Source: Thermoplasmata archaeon
GTDB lineage: Archaea > Thermoplasmatota > Thermoplasmata > Lutacidiplasmatales > UBA184
Assembly: GCA_022750195.1 (NCBI GenBank)
Contig: JAKIWE010000001.1
Coordinates: 742,672-806,671, forward strand
Direction of reading: 5' to 3'
Length of the DNA: 64,000 bases
Below, piece after piece: positions 50,792 through 59,443 of the stretch (the first letter of the stretch is position 1; the number at the start of each line of letters is the position of its first letter). Under the pieces are notes generated by a model, which was not told the DNA's origin, searched no databases, and was given only the letters and a program-made list of their open reading frames with translations. The translations under genes and the position numbers were made by a program.

Positions 50792-51190
50792 TCAGATCTC
50801 GCCGGGGACCTGGGCCACCGTGTCCACGAGCTCCTTGGCCGCGCGAGTGAACCGCATCGCCTTCGCGAGATTCCCCTTGATGCGAAAAGTCCCGTCGAAC
50901 AGCGCCTTTACCGGATCGACCTCACGCCGGAGAAGTCGTGCCCAGTCGGACCTGGCCCCCTGGTAGACGAACTCGCACTGCCGCTCGACGGCGTCCGGGA
51001 CGTACCGTGCGTCGCGGCACGCCCCCGCGCCCAGATCGAGAAAGATTCCCTCGCCTTTCGGGGCTCGTTCGTCTGGCAGCACGAGGAGCAGGATCTCGCC
51101 TTCCCAGGCCGCCCCCGCCGCGTGGTACGCCGCGTTCGCGTTCAGCGCGGCCCGGAACTGGTTTGCCCACTCCTGCGATAGGAACTTCAT
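50792..51190 (-). CDS. SCP2-family lipid-binding protein
   Basis: The 132-residue protein fits the SCP2 sterol-carrier fold: MKFLSQEWANQFRAALNANA, the strand EGEILLLVLPDE, a segment GIFLDLGAGAC and DPVKALFDGTFRIKGNLAKA, which contains the D-P-x-x-A-x-x-x-G-x-x-x-x-x-G-N/D motif near the C-terminus. The final MRFTRAAKELVDTVAQVP helix caps the pocket. Such single-domain proteins bind fatty acyl-CoA or similar lipids in the cytoplasm, which fits the acyl-CoA genes nearby. Length is typical. It converges on the hydrolase gene with an 8-nt gap. Confidence 0.82.
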   Translation of the reverse strand: MKFLSQEWANQFRAALNANAAYHAAGAAWEGEILLLVLPDERAPKGEGIFLDLGAGACRDARYVPDAVERQCEFVYQGARSDWARLLRREVDPVKALFDGTFRIKGNLAKAMRFTRAAKELVDTVAQVPGEI

Positions 51191-51323
51191 GGCCGCCGTG
51201 ACCTGCGGAGCGAGACGCTCCGGTACATAGCGCTCTGCGGAACGCCGGGAGGAAGCTCACTCGAGCGGGGGTCACCAGAGAGGGGGGGATGGCATCTTAA
51301 CGCCCGCGGCGACTCGGGGGGAG

Positions 51324-51923
51324 ATGGCCCTCTACCTCCCCGTGCTGTACGGCACCACCCGCGAGGGTCGCGTCAGCATCCACGTGGCCCAGTACGCGGT
51401 CCAGCGTCTCGCCCGTCGGCCGGGCGTCGAGACTCGCTTGTTCGACCCGCGGGACCTCCCCCTCGGAAACCTGGTGCTCCGGCAATGGGAGCGCCGTCCG
51501 CCGGTGCCGGCGATCGAAGAGTTCTCGGCGGAGATGTCGCGGGCGGACGGTTTCCTGATTGTCACGCCCGAGTACAACTATGGGATGCCGGGCGCCCTGA
51601 AGAACATGATCGACCACCTCTACAAGGAGTGGAACCGGAAGCCGTTCGCGTTCGTCGGCGCCGGGGGCCTCTCCGGCGGACTTCGAGCGATCGACCAACT
51701 CCGCCAGGTCGTCTCGGGCATCGGGGCGATCACCGTCCCCACGCACCTCGCGGTCCATCAGGTGGCGAAAGCTTTCGGCCCGGAAGGTCCGCTCTCGGCC
51801 GCGGACGAGTTCCCGGTGAAGTTCGATCGACTGTTCGACGAGCTGGAGTGGTACGCCCGGGCGCTCAAGTCGCCACGTGAGGCCGTAGATGCGGCGGCCG
51901 GACGCGCCACCGGTCAGAGGTAG
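51324..51923 (+). CDS. NADPH-dependent FMN reductase (flavodoxin fold)
   Basis: The 199-residue protein has the SsuE/ArsH-like flavodoxin fold. [20 protein letters not shown] binds the FMN phosphate (G-T/S-x-R-x-x-R/S). LPLGNLVLR and PPVPAIEEF follow. [20 protein letters not shown] is the T-P-E-Y-N-x-x-x-P-G-x-L-K-N signature (about 79-98), and [20 protein letters not shown] is the second flavin loop. Such enzymes reduce FMN or quinones with NADPH. The stop codon overlaps the end of the convergent dehydrogenase gene by 10 nt. Substrate not assigned. Confidence 0.88.
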   Translation: MALYLPVLYGTTREGRVSIHVAQYAVQRLARRPGVETRLFDPRDLPLGNLVLRQWERRPPVPAIEEFSAEMSRADGFLIVTPEYNYGMPGALKNMIDHLYKEWNRKPFAFVGAGGLSGGLRAIDQLRQVVSGIGAITVPTHLAVHQVAKAFGPEGPLSAADEFPVKFDRLFDELEWYARALKSPREAVDAAAGRATGQR

Positions 51924-52876
51924 TCGTAGAATCCGCGCCCGGTCTTCCGCCCCAGGTGGCCGGCGTCGACCAGGCGGCGTAGCCCGGGCGAGGGCCGGTA
52001 CTTCGGGTCGCCCGTATCCCGCTGCAGTGTTCGCGCGACCTCAAGGGTCACATCGAGACCGATCAGGTCCGCGAGTTCGAACGGCCCCATGGGCAGCCCC
52101 GCCCCGGCCTTCATCGCCTGGTCGATCTCACGGGCTCCGGCGAGACCCTCGTCGAGGGCAAAACACGCCTCGTTCAGGACCGGCAGCAGGAGGCGATTCA
52201 CGACGAACCCTGGGGACTCCTTCACCCGGAGCGGCAGGAGGGGGAACCGGTGGTTCCGAAGCGTTTGGAGAAAGTCGACGACTTCGCCCGCGACCTCCTC
52301 GCGGGTGTCGACGCCGCTCGCGACTTCGACGAGCGGCAAGGTGGACGTGGGATTGAAGAAGTGGGTCACGAGCGTGGAGCGGACGTGGGCGAGCCCACGG
52401 GCGAGTTGGGAGATCGAGAGCGAGGAGGTGTTCGACCCGATCACCGCGTGCTCGGGTACGACGGCGTCGACCGCCTCGAGCACGCCACGCTTGACCCCGG
52501 CGTCCTCGAAGACGGCCTCCACGACCAACTCCACGTCCGCGAAACGGTCGTACGAGATCACCCCGTGGACACGGCCGACGATCTCGGCCCCCGTCTCGGC
52601 GGTGACCCGTGGCGCGAGCGCATGCTCGAGGTTCGATCGCTGCTCCGTGTTGAGCTCGACGCCGAATCCCCGGATCCGCTCGACCTCACGTTCCGCTCGA
52701 TGGGCGTGGAAGTGCACCAGCTCATCCACGATCGACCGGACCCGGGCGAGACCTTTCTCCACGGTCGGCTGATCGATGTCTTTGAGCACGACGTCGATCC
52801 CGTTGAAGGCGAACAGCTCGGCGATAGCGGCGCCCATCGTTCCCGCTCCCACGACCCCGACCCGACGCACTCGCAT
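51914..52876 (-). CDS. 3-hydroxyacyl-CoA dehydrogenase
   Basis: The 320-residue enzyme oxidises 3-hydroxyacyl-CoA to 3-oxoacyl-CoA with NAD+. The Rossmann start [20 protein letters not shown] (about 6-25), [23 protein letters not shown] and [17 protein letters not shown] (catalytic His in H-F-F-N-P) are clear. The C-terminal domain has [37 protein letters not shown] and [13 protein letters not shown]. It is a free-standing dehydrogenase with no enoyl-CoA hydratase domain. An insertion of about 30 residues (about 55-95) extends the helical lid compared with short bacterial forms. It belongs functionally with the thiolase, ligase and SCP2 genes nearby. Confidence 0.9.
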   Translation of the reverse strand: MRVRRVGVVGAGTMGAAIAELFAFNGIDVVLKDIDQPTVEKGLARVRSIVDELVHFHAHRAEREVERIRGFGVELNTEQRSNLEHALAPRVTAETGAEIVGRVHGVISYDRFADVELVVEAVFEDAGVKRGVLEAVDAVVPEHAVIGSNTSSLSISQLARGLAHVRSTLVTHFFNPTSTLPLVEVASGVDTREEVAGEVVDFLQTLRNHRFPLLPLRVKESPGFVVNRLLLPVLNEACFALDEGLAGAREIDQAMKAGAGLPMGPFELADLIGLDVTLEVARTLQRDTGDPKYRPSPGLRRLVDAGHLGRKTGRGFYDYL

Positions 52877-52979
52877 CGCTCGACTCCGCGGCGGTTACCC
52901 GCCTTCTCCGATAAAGGTGGGAGCCTGTCGTCGCCCTGCCGGGAACTCTTTAAGAGAGGGGGCCCCTCGGCTGACTCGC

Positions 52980-53094
52980 GCGGGGATGGCCCAGCCCGGT
53001 ACGGCGCTGGATTGCTAATCCAGTGGTGATTTCACCTCGGGGGTTCAAAGGGCCGCCGGAACCGACCGACGGCCGGAGTCTCCCCCTCCCCGCG
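52980..53094 (+). tRNA. tRNA-Ser (anticodon GCU) with a putative intron in the T-loop
   Basis: The acceptor GCGGGGA (52980-52986) pairs with TCCCCGC (53087-53093), with discriminator G53094 as expected for Ser. The D-arm GCC/GGC, the anticodon arm CTGGA-TTGCTAA-TCCAG (anticodon GCT) and a class II variable arm GGTGATTTCACC are intact. The T-stem GGGGG (53039-53043) finds its partner CCCCC only at 53082-53086. Between TTCAAA (53044-53049) and T53081 lie 31 extra nt (about 53050-53080). Without them the T-loop is TTCAAAT, a normal sequence. The extra part forms a hairpin GGCCG/CGGCC and small bulges on each side, like a relaxed bulge-helix-bulge splice site. Confidence 0.82.
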
Positions 53095-53127
53095 TGCCCG
53101 TGTCCCGCCCCGGAGCCCGCCGACCAG

Positions 53128-53463
53128 CTACGGCCCGATCGCGGCGATGTGATACACGTCCTGATCCCGGACGACTCGGACCCGCGTCCCTAGCGTAGGA
53201 AGGTCGCCGTCGACCACGCCGAGAACTCGTACGCCGGCGTCGAACTCGACGAGCGCGAGACGGTGGGGAGCCGGCCAGCCGGTAGCCGGCGCCAGCAGCT
53301 CGGTGGCGGCCAATACCGAACCTTCGGACGACACGGAACGAGCGGAGATCTCCGTGCTGCCGCACCGGGGACACCCCCCCGGTCGCGGAAGGAAGCGGGC
53401 CGGACAGTGACCGCACTGATTGACGACGAGCTCCGGGGACGGGCCCTCGCGTCCGTGGCTCAT
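53128..53463 (-). CDS. DUF35 (OB-fold, zinc ribbon) acyl-CoA-associated protein
   Basis: The 111-residue protein has a rubredoxin-like zinc ribbon: CGHCPARFLPRPGGCPRCGS (two C-x-x-C knuckles at about 19-37). An OB-fold with SVLAATELLAPATGWPAPHR, LVEFDAGVRVLGVV and VRVVRDQDVYHIAAI follows. DUF35 proteins sit next to thiolase-like enzymes; in archaea they bridge thiolase and HMG-CoA synthase and bind CoA. The ATG at 53463 overlaps the stop codon of the thiolase gene (ATGA), giving coupled translation and a fixed partner. No HMG-CoA synthase gene is adjacent, so a role in beta-oxidation or another condensation is as likely as isoprenoid synthesis. Confidence 0.9.
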   Translation of the reverse strand: MSHGREGPSPELVVNQCGHCPARFLPRPGGCPRCGSTEISARSVSSEGSVLAATELLAPATGWPAPHRLALVEFDAGVRVLGVVDGDLPTLGTRVRVVRDQDVYHIAAIGP

Positions 53464-54599
53464 CCGGCATCCCCCCGCCCGAGGAGCGTCACGAAATTGT
53501 GGGCGGCGAGGCCACCGATCGATTGGGCCAGACCGACGCGCGGCGGCTTGGCGATCGACATCGCCCCGGCCTCGCCGACGAGTTGACGGGTCACCTCGAC
53601 GACTTGGGCGAGCCCGCTCGCGCCCACCGGATGGCCCCGACCGAGCAGTCCGCCGGACGGGTTCACGGGGCAGCGGCCGGTGGCGCCCGTCCATCCCTGG
53701 GCGAACCATGCCGGGGCTTCCCCCGGACCACACAGCCCAACGTCTTCGAGGTCGATCATCGCGAACGGGGCGAAGGCGTCGTGCAGCTCGGCGAAATCGA
53801 CCGACTTGCGGGTCATCCCTGCCATCTCGTACGCCCGCTGCGCGGCGACCCTCGTGGCCCGGAACGTCGTCAGATCGTCACGCTCCGTCACGGCGAGGGT
53901 GTCGAACCCCTGTCCGACCCCCAGTACGGTCGCCGGTCCGACGCCCGGTTCGAGAACGACGGCAGCGGCGCCGTCGCTGACGGCCGAGCAGTGTAACAGA
54001 TGGAGCGGGAGCGCCACCGGTCGGCTCGCCGCCACCTCCTCGGCCGAGACCGGTGTCTGGAACTGCGCGTTCGGATTGTGGCGGGCCGCCGCGCGTGCGG
54101 CCACCGAGACGGGGTCGATCGCCCGATCGTCAAGCCCGAACTTGTCCAGGTAGCGTTGCGTGACGATCGCGGCCAGCGCGGGCATCGTCGCCCCCACCCG
54201 GATCTCCGGGGAGGCCAACGAACGACCGAGCACCCGGGCGACCTCGGCGGTGGGCTGGTCGGTCATCTTTTCCCCGGCGAGGATCAGGGCACGCCGGTAG
54301 CCGCCTCCAGCGATCGCCCAGACCCCGGCGTGGAGGGCCGCCGCCCCGCTGGCGCTCGCGGCTTCGACCCGCAGACCCGCCGCGCCGTCCAACCCCAAAC
54401 GGTCCGCAATCCGAGAGGTGAGGTTCTCCGTCTCCCCCAGGACGCTGGCGGCCATGTTGCCGACGATCACCAGGTCGACCGGACGGCGACCAAGGCGTTC
54501 CAAAGCGAGTCCGCCCGCCTCGGCGAGCAGGTCGACCAGGGATTCGGGGCGACGACCGAAGCGCCCCACGGCCGCCGCGGTGATCTGGACCGGGGTCAC
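53460..54599 (-). CDS. Thiolase-like acyl-CoA acetyltransferase (SCP-x/archaeal type)
   Basis: The product is about 379 residues from the GTG at 54599. Recognised elements are LVIVGNMAASVLGETENLTS, RVEAASASGAAALHAGVWAI, LILAGEKMTDQPTAEVARVL, LHLLHCSAVSDGAAAVVLEP, DFAELHDAFAPFAMIDLEDV (N/H-D-A-F) and NPSGGLLGRGHPVGASGLAQ with the G-H-P motif. In the usual thiolase the first motif has a nucleophilic Cys (A-C/S-A-S-G); here the matching stretch reads AASASG with no Cys. It overlaps the DUF35 gene by 4 nt and the nuclease gene by 4 nt. It could be a condensing-type thiolase homologue lacking standard nucleophile chemistry. Confidence 0.85.
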   Translation of the reverse strand: MTPVQITAAAVGRFGRRPESLVDLLAEAGGLALERLGRRPVDLVIVGNMAASVLGETENLTSRIADRLGLDGAAGLRVEAASASGAAALHAGVWAIAGGGYRRALILAGEKMTDQPTAEVARVLGRSLASPEIRVGATMPALAAIVTQRYLDKFGLDDRAIDPVSVAARAAARHNPNAQFQTPVSAEEVAASRPVALPLHLLHCSAVSDGAAAVVLEPGVGPATVLGVGQGFDTLAVTERDDLTTFRATRVAAQRAYEMAGMTRKSVDFAELHDAFAPFAMIDLEDVGLCGPGEAPAWFAQGWTGATGRCPVNPSGGLLGRGHPVGASGLAQVVEVTRQLVGEAGAMSIAKPPRVGLAQSIGGLAAHNFVTLLGRGDAG

Positions 54600-55171
54600 G
54601 GTCGACGCTCCACGATCGGTTCTGCGAGCGAGGTGAGGAGGTCGAGAAAGCGAACGAGCGGCATCCCGCACTCCCACCGCAGGACCCCGTTCCCGTCGCG
54701 CGTCGACTGCACCACGGGCACCCGTCGTCGGACGACGCGCCGCCAGCCGGAGCCGTCGGGGCCCTCGGCAATGTAGACGCGCCAAGGGTCGCCCCGCTCC
54801 CCGCCGATCTTCCGGTAGGCGTAGACCACGACGAGCCCGACGCGGTCGACCGCACGGGTGTGTTCGGCGAGCTGGGCATCCGCCCTCCCGCTCGCCGCGC
54901 TGAACCGGATCGTCGTCGCACGGGAAGCCTTCACTTCCAGGGGAAAGGAGAATTCGGAGCGGAGGGCGACCAGGTCGAAGCCGAAGGAGCCCGCAGCGCG
55001 CACCACGAGGAACGGCGTCCGGGCGAGCCGCTCGAGGACCTTCCGGTCTTCGGGAGGCAGGGCCCGAGCATACCGGGCCAAAACCTCGGGGTCGCCCTCG
55101 AGCAGGGCCCGCAGCTCCCGCTCGTAGCCGGCCCCCCGGACCACGGCGGCTTCACGCCGACCCAAGCGCAT
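54596..55171 (-). CDS. Hjc-like PD-(D/E)XK Holliday junction nuclease
   Basis: The 191-residue protein has AGYERELRALLEGDPEV at its start, then FLVVRAAGSFGFDLVALRSE, and FPLEVKASRATTIRF. This matches Hjc archaeal resolvases: E-R-E-L near the N-terminus, the V-V-R-A-A-G-S motif, D-L-V/I-A-x-R and E-V/I-K-S/A, where the catalytic Glu, Asp and E-x-K are visible (about 17, 65, 78-80). The core is longer than the 120-140 residues of typical Hjc because of an insertion near 35-50 and a C-terminal extension. The GTG start of the thiolase gene overlaps its end by 4 nt, so it is translated first. Confidence 0.8.
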   Translation of the reverse strand: MRLGRREAAVVRGAGYERELRALLEGDPEVLARYARALPPEDRKVLERLARTPFLVVRAAGSFGFDLVALRSEFSFPLEVKASRATTIRFSAASGRADAQLAEHTRAVDRVGLVVVYAYRKIGGERGDPWRVYIAEGPDGSGWRRVVRRRVPVVQSTRDGNGVLRWECGMPLVRFLDLLTSLAEPIVERRP

Positions 55172-55176
55172 ATACC
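55169..55176 (+). promoter_or_regulatory. TATA element of the AAA+ ATPase gene
   Basis: CATATACC lies about 20-25 nt ahead of the ATG at 55194, which fits a leaderless start. It overlaps the start codon of the divergent Hjc-like gene. Confidence 0.5.
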
Positions 55177-55193
55177 TTCGGGACCGGTGGACG

Positions 55194-56660
55194 ATGAAGG
55201 TCGTGGCGGCGGGCGGCGCCCTCGAGATCGTCGAGGAGGAGTTCGCCGTCGCGCGGCTCGTCGCCGAGCTGGTTCACGACTCCGACCGGCGTCGACAGGT
55301 GCGGGGCATCGCGGGTTCGGCGGCCACCTTTCGCCTCTCGGAGTTGCGCGGCCGACTCCTGAAGGAGCGGATCTTCGAGGACCCGAGCCGCCTCCTGACC
55401 CGTCTGCGCCGGCGCGGACTGCTGGAGGAGCGGCCCGAGGGACGGAACGACCGGACCTACGTAGTGCCGTTCCCCGAGGAGCTCGCCCGGCTCCTAATGG
55501 AGGAGATCGGGCGGCGTGAGGTCGAAGAGTCGGCGCCGACCGCGCTCGCCCCCGTCCCGGACGAGAGGGAGGAGATCCGGAGCCTCGACGGCGATTTCCT
55601 CGCCGCTCTCCGCGAGGTCCTCACGGAGCGCCTGGAGGCGACCGTCGAATTCGGTCGGACCTTCGATATCGGGCGACTCGCGAAGTACCTGCGCGACCTC
55701 TTCGGCGACATCCTCTACGTCGACTCGCTCATCTCGATGTTGCAACAGTACGCCCTCGCCGACGTCCCCCTCCTCGCCCCTACCGGCCGTCGCACCGGCC
55801 AAACCGGCTTCCACCTCGCGCTGTTCGGCCCGCCGGGGACGGGCAAGACCTTCGCGATCGACGACATGATCCGAGGGAACCCCCAGACCGGCGTTCCTCC
55901 GCACGGACTCCCGGGCCGCAACCGCTACTGCGGTGGGATTACCCCGGCGCAGTTCCTCCGCGTCGGCTCGCACTACGCCGGTCGAACGTTCAACTTCATC
56001 GTACCCGAATTCAACGACTGGTTCAAGTACCGCGGCATGGTCGAACCGCTCAAGCTCGTGATGGAGCAGCGCGAAGTGAAGTGGGAGACGACCCTCGGCA
56101 CCGTCGGCCCGTACACGTTCAGCTCCTTCTTCTCCGTGAACTACAACGTCCGCACCAGCGGCGCGGTCGACTACTGGACGACCGTCGCCGACCCGAACTT
56201 CGCCGCGCTCGAGGACCGCATGCTGCTGCGCTTCCACCCGATGACCCGGGAACGGTTCCGGGCGGTCGAGGGGAGCGCGGAACGGCTCGAGCTGGGCGCG
56301 ATCACCTTCGAGCTCGCCGGGAAGATCCGGGACCACCTGACCCTGGTCCATGCCATCGAGGTCGGCCACCCCCTGGTCGCCGGTCGATTCCCCCGCAAGC
56401 CGGTCCGGCTTGAGGCGAAACTCTACGAACGATTGCGCGGTGTCAGCGAGAGCGCGCTCGCCCGCACGGAGCACCCGAAGTTCTCCCCACGCCTCAAGTC
56501 AAGGGCGGTGAAGCTCGCCGCGGCCGCGGCGGTGCTCGGCTACTTCCGCCACGAGGCGACCTCGACGCTTCCGATCGGTCGCGGGGAGTCGGAGTTCGCC
56601 GAACGGTTCTACCGGGAGGAGATCGACGCCCGCGAAGGTCGTCGCGGTTCCGCGTCCTGA
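55194..56660 (+). CDS. AAA+ ATPase, function unknown
   Basis: The 488-residue protein has an N-terminal region with a winged-helix-like segment (LLTRLRRRGLLEERPEGRND, about 63-100). The ATPase domain (about 170-400) carries Walker A LALFGPPGTGKTFAIDD (about 207-223), and FNFIVPEFNDWFKYRG in the Walker B position, where a Glu stands in place of the usual D-E. A helical C-terminal region follows with FSPRLKSRAVKLAAAAAVLG, similar to lid domains of MCM/NtrC-type AAA+ proteins. I do not recognise a named family. The next gene encodes a zinc-ribbon protein 37 nt downstream, and an Hjc-like nuclease is divergent, suggesting a DNA-related role. Confidence 0.78.
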   Translation: MKVVAAGGALEIVEEEFAVARLVAELVHDSDRRRQVRGIAGSAATFRLSELRGRLLKERIFEDPSRLLTRLRRRGLLEERPEGRNDRTYVVPFPEELARLLMEEIGRREVEESAPTALAPVPDEREEIRSLDGDFLAALREVLTERLEATVEFGRTFDIGRLAKYLRDLFGDILYVDSLISMLQQYALADVPLLAPTGRRTGQTGFHLALFGPPGTGKTFAIDDMIRGNPQTGVPPHGLPGRNRYCGGITPAQFLRVGSHYAGRTFNFIVPEFNDWFKYRGMVEPLKLVMEQREVKWETTLGTVGPYTFSSFFSVNYNVRTSGAVDYWTTVADPNFAALEDRMLLRFHPMTRERFRAVEGSAERLELGAITFELAGKIRDHLTLVHAIEVGHPLVAGRFPRKPVRLEAKLYERLRGVSESALARTEHPKFSPRLKSRAVKLAAAAAVLGYFRHEATSTLPIGRGESEFAERFYREEIDAREGRRGSAS

Positions 56661-56697
56661 GCCGGCGCCGCGACGCTTCCGGCGGGCGACGCCGGAG

Positions 56698-57081
56698 ATG
56701 GTCCGGACCGTGGCCCTCGAGCTCCTTCGGGCGAGCCACCGGCCCTTCGCCTCCCAGAAGTCGTTCGCCGCCGAGATCGTGCGCAGGCTGCGTCGCGCCG
56801 ACCCCGAGCTCGCGGTCGGCGGGACCCGTGTTCGACGCCTCCTCCTGGAGACGCCCGGGGTCATCGTACGGGTTCGCTACGGCGAGCGCCCAGGACCTCC
56901 GCCCACGGAGCGATGCCCGGTCTGTGGTGGGGACCTCCGGGCGATCCCGAACCGGACGCTCGATGGAACGACGGTAACCGTTGGGTACCGGTGCACCCGA
57001 TGCGCCTACTGGACGCGCTTGCGACGGCGTGTGCCCGTTCGGTACATCTTCGAGCGGGGACGGCGCGGCTCTCGTCGCTAG
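56698..57081 (+). CDS. Small zinc-ribbon protein
   Basis: The 127-residue protein begins MVRTVALELLRASHRPFASQ and has an N-terminal helical/wHTH-like part, AAEIVRRLRRADPELAVGGT followed by RVRRLLLETPGVIVRVRYG. A C-terminal zinc ribbon follows: C-P-V-C-G at about 88-92 and C-T-R-C-A at about 112-116, with a basic tail RRRVPVRYIFERGRRGSRR. The layout is that of an archaeal wHTH/zinc-ribbon transcription or translation factor. It is the second gene of a pair with the AAA+ ATPase, and ATG 56698 was chosen as the first in-frame start after that gene ends. Confidence 0.75.
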   Translation: MVRTVALELLRASHRPFASQKSFAAEIVRRLRRADPELAVGGTRVRRLLLETPGVIVRVRYGERPGPPPTERCPVCGGDLRAIPNRTLDGTTVTVGYRCTRCAYWTRLRRRVPVRYIFERGRRGSRR

Positions 57082-57082
57082 T

Positions 57083-59194
57083 CTATTCCATCTTGCCGAG
57101 CCAGGAACTGTTCTCGGCCTTGGGGCCGGCATCGAACGCTGACTTGAACGCCCCTGACTTCGCCGCCACTGCCATCGCGATCGGACGGTTCTTCGTCGCC
57201 ACGCGCATGAATCCTGCCGCCAGTAGCCCCGCTGCCGTCGCTTGCAGGGACACTGTTCCGACCCCTACCTGGTTCCCCAGGCCGATGAGCTGCAGAATCG
57301 GAACGGCGGACGGTGCCGGCACAGGGATCGCCGGGGGCACCGGTGGGATCGGTGGGGGTGGCACCGGGGCCGGCGCGGGTACGCTCGTCGGCTCGACTTG
57401 GATCGTCGCGATCGGGAACGACGGTTGGATCGCCGTCCCGTTCGTGCTCGGGATGTAGAGCGCGTTCGTGAACAGTCCGCCCGACACCGAGTCGCTTCCC
57501 GCCTGCAGGCACGTCAACAGCGTGCACGCGTCGACCGGCACCGTCGCAAACGGCGGTCCGTTCGCCACGATGTTGAACGACGCGGTCCAGCTGTCGCCCA
57601 CGTACATCGTGTTCAATTTCGGGTTCGTCGACCAGTTCCAGGAAAGCGTCGTGCGGCCGTTGACCACCGAGACCGTCGGGACCGTCTGACAGCTCGACAA
57701 CGCGAGGACACCCCGTTCGCAGGCGGTCGCGGCCTGGAGTTCGGCCCCCGACGCGGGGGCGATGTTGCCGAAGCCGACGAACGTGAACATCGGCTTTCCC
57801 GTCCCTTGGGCTACCTGAGTTTGGATCACCGGACCGAATGCCGCTGTCCGGAACGCCGCCATCAACGACGGGTTCTCCGTGTTCGGCTTGTCCGCCGGAC
57901 CGTGGGGAACGTACGTGAGCGTTCCTTGCGTACCGTCCGGACACGTGAACCATGTAGGACCGTCCCAGCTTCCGCCGGTCGCCGCAGCCATGTCACAGCC
58001 TGCTTCGAGGACGTGGTCGACATCGAGCTGGACCTGCGAGCCGCCGACCCCACCACCCGGGGCGGTGTGGCTCGTCTGCCAGTCCTTCGAGAGGAAGTCC
58101 GTCGCGCTATCCACGAGGTCGATCATGTCGATCGGGCAACTGCCCCCGATCGCGCCCTGGCAAACCGGGGAAGTGTGAGCCAGCGCCGCGATCGAGTCGG
58201 TAGGCACTCCGTCCTGCGACTTGACCCACCCTTCGCAAGGGGGTGAGGCGGTGGTTGGGAAGATGTAGCTCGGCTCGCAGGTGTTGTCCGTGCAGCCCGC
58301 GTAGTTCCCCCAGACCGTGATTTGGAACGAGGGGCTGACGCAGTAGTTCTCCACGTAGTTGGGATCCCGTGGGGCGGTCGACCCCATCCAGATCACCACG
58401 TGATGCGTGTTGTTCGTCCAGCTCAGTCCCTGTCCCGTCAGCGTCCCGTAGAGCGCCGTGATCATCGAGGAGTGCAGGAAGTTGTCCTGAAAGCCGGAGA
58501 ACCAGTAGGTCCACCCACCGTTCAGAACGTCCGACTGGAACGTCGACTTGACCGCTGCTCCGAAGTCGTTCGACGGCAAGAAGTTCGAGACGTCCACGTG
58601 ATACTCCGAGCCCCCATCGAGGTCCCACTGGTCGTTGGTCGCGTAGTAGTCGACGAGCCCGAACGTCACGGAAGAGTGAGGATTCTCCGCCTGGATCGCC
58701 GTCGCGACCTCGCCCGCATTCTGGATGAAGAACGGTACGCCGTTCGACTCCTCGCACGGCAGCCCCTGAGGCACGCCGCCACCTGGGCAGGAGTAGGGCG
58801 CCTTGACCTCGTCAGGATTGTACACGCCGTCCAGAGGAGAGTACTCGATCACAAAGACGACCTGAACCGCAGGCCACGACACGAGGCCGGCGGTGTCGGC
58901 GCTGGCCGTCAGCGTCACGCGTCCCACACCCGTGCCGGCCGCGCACGACGTTTCGGTGAACGCGCAAATGGCGTGAGGGACCGCCGTTACCCCGAGGTTG
59001 AGTCGGGCGGGCGGCAAGGTCGAACCGGTAACGGTCGCGGCGACCGCATGATCGGTCGGTACGGCGCTTCCCGCGAGGGTGTGTCCCGCCGCCGGCATCG
59101 TCGGCGCGAGGGCGAACGCATTGAGCGCGAGCGCCCCGACGAATATCGAGAGCCCGATCGGGAGGAGGAGTCGCCGGCTGCGGTCTAGCTCCAT
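57083..59194 (-). CDS. Large secreted, C-terminally anchored VWA-like protein (copy A)
   Basis: The product is about 703 residues from the ATG at 59194. A signal helix (about 9-32) leads to an outside region starting VQVVFVIEYSPLDGVYNPDE, similar to a von Willebrand A strand with the metal-site D-x-S-x-S replaced by E-Y-S-P-L-D. A TALYGTLTGQGLSW helix and HHVVIWMGSTAPRD strand follow, as in VWA. About fifteen Cys, mostly paired in spacing, are conserved with copy B. A Pro-rich hinge (PAPAPVPPPPIPPVPPAIPV) precedes a C-terminal hydrophobic helix (about 640-668) and tail. The family is not known to me. Copy B lies upstream on the same strand. Confidence 0.75.
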   Translation of the reverse strand: MELDRSRRLLLPIGLSIFVGALALNAFALAPTMPAAGHTLAGSAVPTDHAVAATVTGSTLPPARLNLGVTAVPHAICAFTETSCAAGTGVGRVTLTASADTAGLVSWPAVQVVFVIEYSPLDGVYNPDEVKAPYSCPGGGVPQGLPCEESNGVPFFIQNAGEVATAIQAENPHSSVTFGLVDYYATNDQWDLDGGSEYHVDVSNFLPSNDFGAAVKSTFQSDVLNGGWTYWFSGFQDNFLHSSMITALYGTLTGQGLSWTNNTHHVVIWMGSTAPRDPNYVENYCVSPSFQITVWGNYAGCTDNTCEPSYIFPTTASPPCEGWVKSQDGVPTDSIAALAHTSPVCQGAIGGSCPIDMIDLVDSATDFLSKDWQTSHTAPGGGVGGSQVQLDVDHVLEAGCDMAAATGGSWDGPTWFTCPDGTQGTLTYVPHGPADKPNTENPSLMAAFRTAAFGPVIQTQVAQGTGKPMFTFVGFGNIAPASGAELQAATACERGVLALSSCQTVPTVSVVNGRTTLSWNWSTNPKLNTMYVGDSWTASFNIVANGPPFATVPVDACTLLTCLQAGSDSVSGGLFTNALYIPSTNGTAIQPSFPIATIQVEPTSVPAPAPVPPPPIPPVPPAIPVPAPSAVPILQLIGLGNQVGVGTVSLQATAAGLLAAGFMRVATKNRPIAMAVAAKSGAFKSAFDAGPKAENSSWLGKME

Positions 59195-59443
59195 CGGTGC
59201 CACCGGTGCGCCGTTCCTCGGCGCTTCCGAGGTACAAGAAGGTTGCAGGAGCTCCTTACCCCTTTCTCCTCCTTACGCCGCCGTTATCCACGGGAATCCG
59301 GCTATCGCGGCAGACCTGGAGCGCGCCCGCGGAGACCCCGGGGCGTAGCCACCGCCATCCCCGATGCTGGCGCGAGTCGGGTTTTGGCGTCGGCAGCCGC
59401 TAAGAGATCAGGGCCGGTGCCCGCCGCGGAGGTGACGGAGTAC
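59195..59443. other. Spacer between the tandem paralogues
   Basis: About 250 nt with a pyrimidine-rich CCCCTTTCTCCTCC stretch (about 59258-59271), probably the promoter or leader of copy A and the 3' end of copy B. No reading frame with support was seen. Confidence 0.4.
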
